A stretch of 18,906 nt of DNA from an uncultured Desulfobacterium sp. (GTDB lineage: Bacteria; Desulfobacterota; Desulfobacteria; Desulfobacterales; Desulfobacteraceae), in NCBI GenBank assembly GCA_937124525.1, contig CAKZLA010000192.1:1-18906 (forward strand), given 5' to 3'. The translations under genes were made by a program, and so were the position numbers. The first letter of the stretch is position 1; each line of letters begins with the position of its first letter. The notes beneath the pieces are model-generated. The model was not told the DNA's origin. It saw only the letters and a program-made list of their open reading frames with translations, and did not search any database. Shown in pieces: positions 6,698 through 13,965 of this stretch.

Positions 6698-9600
6698 CTA
6701 AAACCGTTCTCGTTTTGCCGCCCCTGATGTCAGAGGGATGCCCAGGGCTTCTGAGGTGGCAATGGAGATGGACCTTATATCCTCTGGCTCCAGGTTATGT
6801 ATATTGGTTTTGCCGGCACATCTTGCAATGATGGCAGCCTCCTGGGAGGTTCCTTTTATCCAGTTAACGGCGGCTTGGTACAGGGCTTGCTCACTGTTTT
6901 CCGGGTCTCTCCCTGTGTCGGCCCCGGATGATAGTAATGGGGAAAATTCAATGGTATTGCCAGTGATCTGTCCTCCCATGGCAATGGCCATGGCGGTTCC
7001 AAACACCGAGGCATTACAGTTCAATGCCAAGGCCTTGGCCACATCGGTGCCGGATCTCAGTCCCCCAAAGTTCATGAGGCAGATCTCTTCTTCCATGTTT
7101 TTAGACCGAAGGCGCAGGATCGTGTCCCGGATGACGGTGAGATCAAAATTGCCGTCGAGTTCCGCCCAGGTCCCTGTCATGCCGGTACTGCTGTCCAGAA
7201 GGAGGAGATCAAATTGATTCTCCAGTGCATGGCAAAGGCCCCGGGGAAGGGTTTTGCTGTCCACACACACTCCCACCAGCTGTCCGGGACGCAATGGGGT
7301 GTACTTCAGACTCTCCATGCGGTCCAGATTTGTTTTGTCAATGACATACACCAGGGCATCTGCCGTGGGGGAAGGTGTATCCCCGGGGTTTATCAGCTGG
7401 AACCATGGGGATGGATTTTTATCGGGTGTTGATGACGGGGCATGGGTTGCATCCAAGTCTGTTTCCTTGCACAGGGGACGTTGACCCATATACCCACATC
7501 CGCAGTGTGAAATGGCCCGGGCCAGTGCCCGTTTTACAGGGTCCGGAGCCGTGTCAAAACCGGTGAATAAAAAGGGCTGTTCCAGGTCCACCCGGGGGAC
7601 TTCAGGATTCATCGGTCCAATTTCAATGGCCCGGGTGATGCGGGTTTTCGTGTTGCAATCCTCCCGGTATGGATCAATGACCAGTCGGGTGAGGGCAGCA
7701 GAAAGAAAGACCACATCATCCAGGTGGGCCACACGATGACCGGGAAAGGGGTTGGGCCGTCCTTCCAGGGCAAGATCCATGATTTCCTGCTGGGTACTTG
7801 TCTTTGTGGCTGATGTGCGGCTCATTTTTTTAATTATGTCACGGGATTGCCGGGGGTAGGTTGCCGAGCCTGTTTCTTTGCCTTTGCCCGTGCCGGGGGT
7901 ATCACGGATATATTCCGGCGCATAGGGAAGCCGGGTGAGAGCTGCAGCTTCCGGGGTCAGGGCCACCAGATCCTTCCGGGAAAGGTCGTGGACATTGGTG
8001 TAGCCCAATGAGGCAGTGATGCTGGCCAGCTGACACCGAAAGGATTCCAGATAGGTGTGCATGTTCAAGGCCTGCTTCTCCACATCAAACCGATTGACAT
8101 ATTCCGGGGTCTGGGTGGCCAGCCCCAGGGGGCAGGAGCCGGAACTGCACTGCATGCAGCCGGTGCAGCCTGCGGCAATGAGCATGGGGGTACCAAGGCC
8201 CACTGCGGTGGCACCAAGAGCAATGGCCTTGGCCGCATCCACACCGCTTTGAATTCCCCCCATGAGAACAATGGGAAGTTCCCCTGAAGCATCAATTTCA
8301 TCCAGACCGTCCATGGCTTCCATCAAGGCTGAGATGGTGGGAATGCCCACATATTCAATGACCTCACTGCCCCCGGCCCCGGTGCCCCCCTGGAGACCGT
8401 CCAGTTCCACAAAATCAAGCCCATCCTTGTAGGCAATTTTAACATCATCCCGGGTGCGTCCCCCCCCCAATTTTAAACTCACGGGCAAACGCCATCCCAC
8501 AGCTTCTTTTAATTCCATGACTTTCATGATCAGATCATCCCCCCCCAGAACATCTGGGTGGCGGGAGGGGGACCGAAGATCCATACCCGCCGGGATGCCC
8601 CGCATGTCGGCAATCTCCTTTGTCAGTTTGGCCGCCATGAGCTGGCCCCCCAGGCCTGGTTTTGCCCCCTGGGAGATGTAGAGTTCCAGGGCATCGGCGC
8701 GTTTCATGTCGTGGATGTTCCACCCCAGTCGTCCGGAAAGACATTGGGCTATGAGTTGCCTTGCTTCGGCCCGTTCCACAGAGTACATGCCGCCTTCCCC
8801 TGTGTTTTCGCAGATGCCTGACAGGCGAGAGGCAATACCAAGGGCGGTTTTTACCCGGGGACTCACCGCACCGAGACTCATGGGGGCAATGACCACCGGC
8901 ATGCTTAAATCCAATGCTTTTCCCTGGCTGCGATCTCCGATAAAGGTTCTCATGTCAATGGGGGGGGTTGAATTTACAGGGTTAATGTCTATATCTTCTT
9001 TAAAGGCGATGTCATTAAAGTGGGGGACATGGCGGGAGGTGCCATAGCCCCTGATCCGGTAGCGACCGATGTGACTTTTTACCTTTATATCGTCCAGCAC
9101 CTTTGCATTCCAGAAAGCCGTGTTATCTCCGGAAAACTGGGTAAAGGCAGTGGGCTTTAATGTGGGTTCAGGTGTTCCGCAGGAAAGATCCTTGCCCGCA
9201 CAGACTACCTTGGTAAATTTGCCGGAAAAGGGAATGTCATACTTTGCCAGAAAGGTCATAACCGATGCGGTTTCTTCGGGGGTGGGAGAGGTAATCATGG
9301 TATCACTGCCCAATGATTCAATCTCCCCCCCCACATAGATTTCACCGCCTGCCATATTTTCTCCCACCTTTTCTCCAGAGTTGCCAACAATGATCATGCG
9401 ACCGCCATACATCATGTAGCCCGCCATGAAACTGGAGTTTCCACCGCAGCACAAGGTGCCTTTTTTCATCACCTGGCCCGCCCGGGAGCCCATGTTTCCC
9501 CGGATGACGATCTCTCCGCCCCGGAGGGCTTCTCCGGCAATGGCACCGGCATTGCCTCCCACGATGATGGACCCTGACAGCATGTTGTCACCCACGCCCC

Positions 9601-9826
9601 AGCTCACATTGTTTTTAACGTTAATGTGGGGACCGTCGCTGAGTCCGCCACAGAAATAACCGGCAGATCCCTGTATGGAGACCTTGACCGGATTGGTCAG
9701 TCCCACGGCAATGTAATGTTTTGCATCGGGGTTGAGGACGTCTATATCCTGGTGGGTGGCCCCATATCCCCTGATGACTTCATTGGCGGTGCGCATGGGC
9801 AGGGTGGATAAATCAATGGTTGCCAT
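6698..9826 (-). CDS. fused glutamate-synthase-like protein (GXGXG domain, FMN synthase domain, degenerate second FMN-domain copy)
   Basis: 1042-residue protein. About residues 45-180 form a GXGXG beta-helix (repeated GG-I-V-GN turns), like the C-terminus of GltB or MgsB/GlxC. Residues about 225-640 form the FMN-binding glutamate synthase barrel, like MgsC/GlxD and archaeal GltB: GDRSQGKALDLSMPVVIAPM, ENTGEGGMYS, SLKLGGGRTRDD, ELDGLQGGTGAG, VLMGGIQSG near 515, and the Cys cluster AAGCTGCMQCSSGSCPLGLATQ split over 549-569. The order GXGXG-first is the reverse of normal GltB, and the amidotransferase is a separate gene. Residues about 650-1042 are an extra region that repeats the last part of the barrel (LMNFGGLRSGTDVAKALAL near 914) without the Fe-S cysteines, and has CGCGYMGQRPLC near 775. 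AAGGAG precedes the ATG. No GltD subunit is in the window. The likely role is moving the glutamine amide nitrogen to 2-oxoglutarate, or methylamine to glutamate as in N-methylglutamate synthase. Confidence 0.85.
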   Translation of the reverse strand: MATIDLSTLPMRTANEVIRGYGATHQDIDVLNPDAKHYIAVGLTNPVKVSIQGSAGYFCGGLSDGPHINVKNNVSWGVGDNMLSGSIIVGGNAGAIAGEALRGGEIVIRGNMGSRAGQVMKKGTLCCGGNSSFMAGYMMYGGRMIIVGNSGEKVGENMAGGEIYVGGEIESLGSDTMITSPTPEETASVMTFLAKYDIPFSGKFTKVVCAGKDLSCGTPEPTLKPTAFTQFSGDNTAFWNAKVLDDIKVKSHIGRYRIRGYGTSRHVPHFNDIAFKEDIDINPVNSTPPIDMRTFIGDRSQGKALDLSMPVVIAPMSLGAVSPRVKTALGIASRLSGICENTGEGGMYSVERAEARQLIAQCLSGRLGWNIHDMKRADALELYISQGAKPGLGGQLMAAKLTKEIADMRGIPAGMDLRSPSRHPDVLGGDDLIMKVMELKEAVGWRLPVSLKLGGGRTRDDVKIAYKDGLDFVELDGLQGGTGAGGSEVIEYVGIPTISALMEAMDGLDEIDASGELPIVLMGGIQSGVDAAKAIALGATAVGLGTPMLIAAGCTGCMQCSSGSCPLGLATQTPEYVNRFDVEKQALNMHTYLESFRCQLASITASLGYTNVHDLSRKDLVALTPEAAALTRLPYAPEYIRDTPGTGKGKETGSATYPRQSRDIIKKMSRTSATKTSTQQEIMDLALEGRPNPFPGHRVAHLDDVVFLSAALTRLVIDPYREDCNTKTRITRAIEIGPMNPEVPRVDLEQPFLFTGFDTAPDPVKRALARAISHCGCGYMGQRPLCKETDLDATHAPSSTPDKNPSPWFQLINPGDTPSPTADALVYVIDKTNLDRMESLKYTPLRPGQLVGVCVDSKTLPRGLCHALENQFDLLLLDSSTGMTGTWAELDGNFDLTVIRDTILRLRSKNMEEEICLMNFGGLRSGTDVAKALALNCNASVFGTAMAIAMGGQITGNTIEFSPLLSSGADTGRDPENSEQALYQAAVNWIKGTSQEAAIIARCAGKTNIHNLEPEDIRSISIATSEALGIPLTSGAAKRERF

Positions 9827-9892
9827 GATATTTCTCCTTCATGGTATCTGAGATCTGTTTCTTGATTTGTTTGGGTGTGGTTCCCACTTTTT

Positions 9893-10870
9893 TTAATTAT
9901 TCCTTGTCCATAATCCATAGGTGAAGGGGGCGGGCTCACTGGTTTCCAGGGCTTGGCCCGGAAAGAGACGATTGAGCCCCACCTCTTCGGAGGAGATGGC
10001 AATCATCTCATCGTTTTCGTATTTCACCATGGGTTTTGCCGCCAGTTTATCTTTGGCATAGCCAATGGCATCCTTTGTGGCCACCAGATAGGAAAAGGTG
10101 CCGTCAAGATCATCCAGAGAGGCTTTTAACGCATTTTCAAGGCTTGCCTTCTGACTCATGTGATAGGCCAGATAGACGGCGATGAGTTCGGTGTCATTTT
10201 CCGTCTGAAAGGTCATTCCCTTTCGTTCCAGGCGACGGCGCATGATCCAGTAGTTGGTGATCTGGCCGTTGTGCACCGTGGCAATGTCTGCAAATCCGCA
10301 GGCCCAGAAGGGGTGGGCTGTATCAGGATGAACACCGGATTCCGTGGCCAGACGGATGTGGGCAACGCCGTGGCTGCCGTTAAAACTTGAGATATCGTAT
10401 TTTTTATCAAGATCCCGGGGAACCCCCACATCTTTTAAAATGTCCAGGCGGGAGCCCATGGAAATAGGGGTTAATTTTTTTTCAATGGACCGGGTCAAGG
10501 TAAGGATATCTCCGTCATAGGCGGCATGGATGGCAAGGGTGCATCCCTCCACCCACTCTTTTACAATGGTGACGTCAAGGGCTTCAAGCTCCTGGCGGAT
10601 GGTTTTGATTTCATAGGCCGTGGAGCTGTTTTCACTTGCCCCTTCCAGGCGCTCATTTTTTTTCATGCCATGGGGTGCCCCCGGTGATTCCGGCAGGAGA
10701 AATCGCATGCGATAGAGGTCTTTCAGGGGCTCACGATAAAGGGCCCAGCCCGCGGAATCCGGTCCCCGGTGCAGGGTGGCATCCAGAATCTCTGTCAAGG
10801 CCTGTCCTGTGGTCATGGCAAAATTTCTTTTCACATTATGTTTGAATAATAGGCCTGCGATGGCGCACAT
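9893..10870 (-). CDS. class II glutamine amidotransferase, glutamate synthase / MgsA / GlxB type
   Basis: 325-residue Ntn-type glutaminase that releases ammonia from glutamine for a partner synthase. The frame opens at 10918, but the start is set at 10870 because this gives MCAIAG, placing the nucleophile Cys at position 2, with AAAGGA seven bases upstream. Family motifs follow: HRGPDSAGW, HIRLATESGVHPDTAHPF, HNGQITNYW, and TENDTELIAVYLAYH. In GltB this domain is fused to the synthase; here it is a separate gene 66 bases upstream of the GXGXG/FMN protein, as in the mgsABC and glxBCD gene sets. The two proteins should form one complex in the cytoplasm. The next gene encodes the GlnT synthetase that would supply its glutamine or glutamyl-amide substrate. 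Confidence 0.88.
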   Translation of the reverse strand: MCAIAGLLFKHNVKRNFAMTTGQALTEILDATLHRGPDSAGWALYREPLKDLYRMRFLLPESPGAPHGMKKNERLEGASENSSTAYEIKTIRQELEALDVTIVKEWVEGCTLAIHAAYDGDILTLTRSIEKKLTPISMGSRLDILKDVGVPRDLDKKYDISSFNGSHGVAHIRLATESGVHPDTAHPFWACGFADIATVHNGQITNYWIMRRRLERKGMTFQTENDTELIAVYLAYHMSQKASLENALKASLDDLDGTFSYLVATKDAIGYAKDKLAAKPMVKYENDEMIAISSEEVGLNRLFPGQALETSEPAPFTYGLWTRNN

Positions 10871-10942
10871 ATCTTTTTCCTTTGCAAGGGCAAAAGCCGT
10901 TGAACCTAAGAATTGCATTCATGATTTTGAATTTTGAACAAT

Positions 10943-11024
10943 ATTTGTATGAAATTTCATCCAAAATACTGGAATCATGAGAGTTTTAACTTTCGTTGTG
11001 GCAGAGGTTTTCTGCCACCTATAT
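10943..11024 (-). repeat. dispersed intergenic repeat, copy D
   Basis: Best-preserved copy of the element also present upstream of fabG at 4848-4926 and 5015-5094. It ends in a perfect hairpin at 10998-11018, GTGGCAGA-GGTTT-TCTGCCAC. On the minus strand it has TTCCAG, then 17 bases, then CATACA. It sits 73 bases upstream of the amidotransferase start. Confidence 0.62.
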
Positions 11025-11098
11025 TATTTAAAATGGGCCTGATCCCACCCTGGTGGGCCAAGGGGGAACCCAGTCTGTTTTGATGGTTTCCGGGGGAG

Positions 11099-11165
11099 GA
11101 CGATGATGCCCATGGCGGGTCTGTTTTGTTTAAACCCTGGATACTTGCCATGGGGCATCACCGTC
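11099..11165. terminator. long inverted repeat downstream of amt
   Basis: Arms GACGATGATGCCCATGGC (11099-11116) and GCCATGGGGCATCACCGTC (11147-11165) pair over about 18 bp with one mismatch and one bulge; the loop can close further through GGGT and ACCC. It starts 18 bases after the amt stop. On the minus strand no U-run follows, whereas on the plus strand TCTTTTTACT follows directly. So it may be a 3'-end stabilising hairpin for amt, or an intrinsic terminator for a plus-strand transcript. Confidence 0.45.
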
Positions 11166-11182
11166 TCTTTTTACTCTGATGT

Positions 11183-12712
11183 TTATGCGTGGTTATCTAT
11201 GGGAAATCCGCAATAAGCTTCGTTACCGTGTTCTGTGATATCAAGTCCGGTGACTTCCTCTTCCTGGGTGGCTCTGAGGCCTATGGTGTGCTTGATGGCA
11301 AGAAAGAGGAGAAAACCGGTGCCAAAGGCCCAGACAAAGCCCATGCCAATGCCGATGAGCTGGGCCATGAGAACCGTGGTGGAGAACTGTTCCACTCCAA
11401 AGAAGGCATAGGCAAGGGTTCCCCAGGCACCACAGACACCATGGACACTGATGCAGCCAACGGGATCATCAATTTTTAAAACACGCTCGATGAAAAGGAC
11501 GCTGTATACAACCAGAACGCCGGCAACGACGCCGATGATCATTGCACCCCAGACATTCACCACATCAACTGCTGTACAAATGGCGACCATGCCAGCCAGG
11601 AATCCATTGACGGTCATGCCCACATCGGGTTTTTTAAAAGCCATCCACACCGCTGCCATGGCACCAATACCGCCGGTGGCACCTGCAATGTTGGTCATGA
11701 CGGCAATGCGGGCAAGATTGCCATCAAAGGTTGTGGTACTTCCCGGGTTGAATCCAAACCATCCAAGCCACAGCAAAAAACCGCCGATAACGGCAAAGGG
11801 AAGATTATGCCCGGGAATGGCACGGGGTTTGCCATTGGCATCAAATTTTCCAATTCTGGGACCAATGACAATGGCACCTGCCAGGGCCAGCCATCCGCCA
11901 ATGGAGTGAACCACGGTGGAACCGGCAAAATCATAGAAGCCAACTCCCAAAACGCTTTCCAGCCATCCGTCCCCATCCAGAAGACTGCCCCAGGCCCAGC
12001 CGCCGAAGGTGGGGTATATAAAGGCACAGATAACGACGCTGTAGGCAAGATAACCGGTGAATTTGGTCCGTTCGGCAACTCCGCCGGAGACGATGGTGGC
12101 GGTGGTGGCGGCAAATACACACTGGAACAGCCAGAAGGCAAATCCCCACTGGGTGGCACCGGTGCTGCCAAGAAAAAACAAAGACTCATCAGGTCCTGCA
12201 AACATGATGTGGAAGCCCACGGCCAGAAAGGCAATGGTGCCGATGCAGAAGTCCATGATGTTTTTCATCATGATGTTAACGGCATTCTTGGCCCGGGTAA
12301 ATCCTGATTCCACCATGGCAAAGCCCGCCTGCATTAAAAAGACGAGAAAGGCCGCTATGCAGGTCCAGAGCACATCTCCCCGGTACTGGAAAATTTCCAT
12401 GTCCGTGAGGTAACGTACGATGGAAGTTTTGACCGGGGCACCGTTAATGGTTATTTCCACGTCCTCTTCAATGGGGGTGGTCTCATCCCGGTAGGCACCG
12501 GAAACGGGTAGTTCTTTACGGATTTCCGCCTGGGTTTTTCCCTGGAACAGGGAGGTCGGATAGCTGGATACGGCCTTGTTCAGGGTGGCACTGTCATCGG
12601 CAACGGCCATGGGCACAGATGAGGCAGACCATAGGATACACAGGCAAAGACTAATAAAGAAAAAAAGCGTCTTAATTCCTGGGGTTGAGGGGGACTGGGC
12701 TTTGGTTTTCAT
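11183..12712 (-). CDS. amt: ammonium transporter Amt/AmtB with cleavable signal peptide
   Basis: Inner-membrane ammonium channel of 509 residues. The upstream ATG at 12745 was rejected because the ATG at 12712 has AAGGAGA eight bases before it and starts a standard signal peptide (FFFISLCLCILW, ending near AVA-DD). About 55 residues of periplasmic sequence precede the membrane core, which starts at GDVLWTCIAAFLVFLMQAGFAMVESGF. The twin pore histidines are in GSTVVHSIGG and CISVHGVCGAWG. Many hydrophobic helices follow in the Amt pattern, ending in a cytoplasmic tail of about 35 residues (QEEEVTGLD). The preceding gene is glnK, 199 bases away, the usual glnK-amt pairing in which PII blocks the channel when nitrogen is plentiful. 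The spacer carries a (GGTTCTG)8 array. Confidence 0.95.
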   Translation of the reverse strand: MKTKAQSPSTPGIKTLFFFISLCLCILWSASSVPMAVADDSATLNKAVSSYPTSLFQGKTQAEIRKELPVSGAYRDETTPIEEDVEITINGAPVKTSIVRYLTDMEIFQYRGDVLWTCIAAFLVFLMQAGFAMVESGFTRAKNAVNIMMKNIMDFCIGTIAFLAVGFHIMFAGPDESLFFLGSTGATQWGFAFWLFQCVFAATTATIVSGGVAERTKFTGYLAYSVVICAFIYPTFGGWAWGSLLDGDGWLESVLGVGFYDFAGSTVVHSIGGWLALAGAIVIGPRIGKFDANGKPRAIPGHNLPFAVIGGFLLWLGWFGFNPGSTTTFDGNLARIAVMTNIAGATGGIGAMAAVWMAFKKPDVGMTVNGFLAGMVAICTAVDVVNVWGAMIIGVVAGVLVVYSVLFIERVLKIDDPVGCISVHGVCGAWGTLAYAFFGVEQFSTTVLMAQLIGIGMGFVWAFGTGFLLFLAIKHTIGLRATQEEEVTGLDITEHGNEAYCGFPIDNHA

Positions 12713-12720
12713 GTTCCGGT

Positions 12721-12727
12721 TCTCCTT
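12721..12727 (-). promoter_or_regulatory. ribosome binding site deciding the amt start
   Basis: AAGGAGA on the minus strand, eight bases before the ATG at 12712. The in-frame ATG further upstream at 12745 has no such site and would spoil the signal peptide. Confidence 0.75.
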
Positions 12728-12790
12728 GTTAAAAATATTGTGCAATGGGGCTTTATTTTATGTTTAAAAAAATAATGGTGGTGGATATTT

Positions 12791-12849
12791 GGTTCTGGGT
12801 TCTGGGTTCTGGGTTCTGGGTTCTGGGTTCTGGGTTCTGGGTTCTGGGT
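12791..12849 (+). repeat. heptanucleotide tandem repeat (GGTTCTG)x8
   Basis: Eight perfect head-to-tail copies of GGTTCTG occupy 12791-12846, with a partial ninth. Written as GGGTTCT units, the plus strand has runs of three G every seven bases, the layout of an intramolecular G-quadruplex. The array lies between the glnK stop (12912) and the amt start (12712), so it is inside the expected glnK-amt transcript as its C-rich complement. Perfect copies imply recent expansion and likely length variation. Confidence 0.95.
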
Positions 12850-12911
12850 GGAATGCCAGTTTTTGTTATACCAGGCCAGTTCATCATAGATGCCTGACGG
12901 CTCATGGAAAA

Positions 12912-13289
<378 letters not shown>

Positions 13290-13394
13290 TTATTGGTTGC
13301 CAAGGTTGTGTTGAACAAAAGGCATCTACGTGTGTTGTCGGTTAAAGAGTTGATTCCTTTTGTTCTTCGCGTTTTGTTTTCGTAATTCTCTAAA

Positions 13395-13410
13395 AGCATA
13401 ATGAATGCCA
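13395..13410 (-). promoter_or_regulatory. candidate sigma-54 (RpoN) promoter of glnK-amt
   Basis: Minus strand reads TGGCATTCATTATGCT. It has the invariant GG and GC with exactly ten bases between them, the TGGCA block, and a T-rich tail. Predicted transcription start is about 134 bases before the glnK ATG. Sigma-54 control of glnK-amt is common. The start distance is long, and no activator site was identified. Confidence 0.55.
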
Positions 13411-13729
13411 TGGCGGCTTTTAATTTTGATTTTATTTTTATAAGCTTGAAATAACAGGCTTTTATGGTGATGAAAATCGGACGTAAAATTGGAATTCTCA
13501 TTGTTTAACTTTGATTACATACAAAAAAGTGTTTATGAGTATTTTAAATTTCGTTTTTGTAATTAATAGTGATAATGTAGACTGTTTTGGGTTTTTGCTT
13601 GTTCGGTATCCTGTTAATGATGAAGGGATGTTTGATGTGTCCGATGATTTTTCCATATTTGATGGCTCGTAAAAATTCAAAATGGCAACGTCATAGTGGG
13701 ATTGCTCATAACATCGGCCAGTCATCATA

Positions 13730-13754
13730 ATTGGTGGGCCAATGGGATCATTGG
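13730..13754. promoter_or_regulatory. overlapping dyads upstream of the MarR-type regulator gene
   Basis: Three alternating arms, ATTGG-TGGG-CCAAT-GGGATC-ATTGG, form two overlapping inverted repeats sharing the middle arm. They sit about 210 bases before the regulator start. They could be an operator or a switching hairpin; there is no direct support. Confidence 0.3.
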
Positions 13755-13824
13755 CTTGCCTCATGGAGGGTATTAAGCCAAATTTATGCTGGCCGGAAAT
13801 TTTTCGAAATAACCTCTATAAGCC

Positions 13825-13837
13825 AAGGCTGAGCCTT
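13825..13837. promoter_or_regulatory. perfect short dyad, possible MarR-type operator
   Basis: AAGGCT-G-AGCCTT is a perfect 6+1+6 palindrome, 64 bases upstream of the candidate -35 box of the regulator-hut operon. MarR-family proteins bind short palindromes near their own gene, so this is a reasonable operator candidate. Confidence 0.3.
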
Positions 13838-13900
13838 CCCCAGATTGGCCTATGTTGTGACCAATCCCAAAAATTTATCCATGGAGTAGATAGAAAAAAC

Positions 13901-13933
13901 TTGACTGAAACCCATTTTTGTTTGATATATAAT
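13901..13933 (+). promoter_or_regulatory. candidate sigma-70 promoter of the regulator-hutUID operon
   Basis: TTGACT at 13901-13906 is followed by an AT-rich stretch, GATATATAAT, ending at 13933. With the standard 17-base spacer the -10 would be GATATA (13924-13929); the better TATAAT (13928-13933) gives an over-long spacer of 21. The regulator ATG is at 13966, preceded by AAAGGA at 13954-13959. Confidence 0.42.
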
Positions 13934-13965
13934 GAATTTAGTTAAGAGCTAATGAAAGGACTAAT

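Larger units (their letters stand above)
10871..11182. other. spacer between amt and the amidotransferase gene, with repeat and hairpins
   Basis: No gene is seen in these 312 bases. It contains repeat copy D (10943-11024) with a perfect hairpin at its end, a small CCCACC/GGTGGG hairpin near 11045, and a long inverted repeat at 11099-11165 just past the amt stop codon. The promoter of the amidotransferase operon is expected here; no sigma-54 site with the correct GG-N10-GC spacing was found. Confidence 0.55.

Noticed and set aside
10998..11018. Sigma-54 promoter in the TGGCAG...TGCC hairpin of repeat copy D
   Set aside because: GG and GC are 12 bases apart instead of 10, and the sequence is better explained as a hairpin.
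11807..12307. 166-residue Gly-rich plus-strand frame and other frames opposite amt
   Set aside because: Antisense shadow of a membrane protein gene with strong codon bias; composition is an artefact.
12713..12911. Separate sigma-54 promoter for amt
   Set aside because: Several TGGC words were checked on the minus strand; none has GC at the correct spacing.
13463..13507. Tiny plus-strand frame reading MVMKIGRKIGILIV then stop
   Set aside because: It resembles the first residues of some membrane sensors, but it stops after 14 codons and nothing homologous follows; likely chance.
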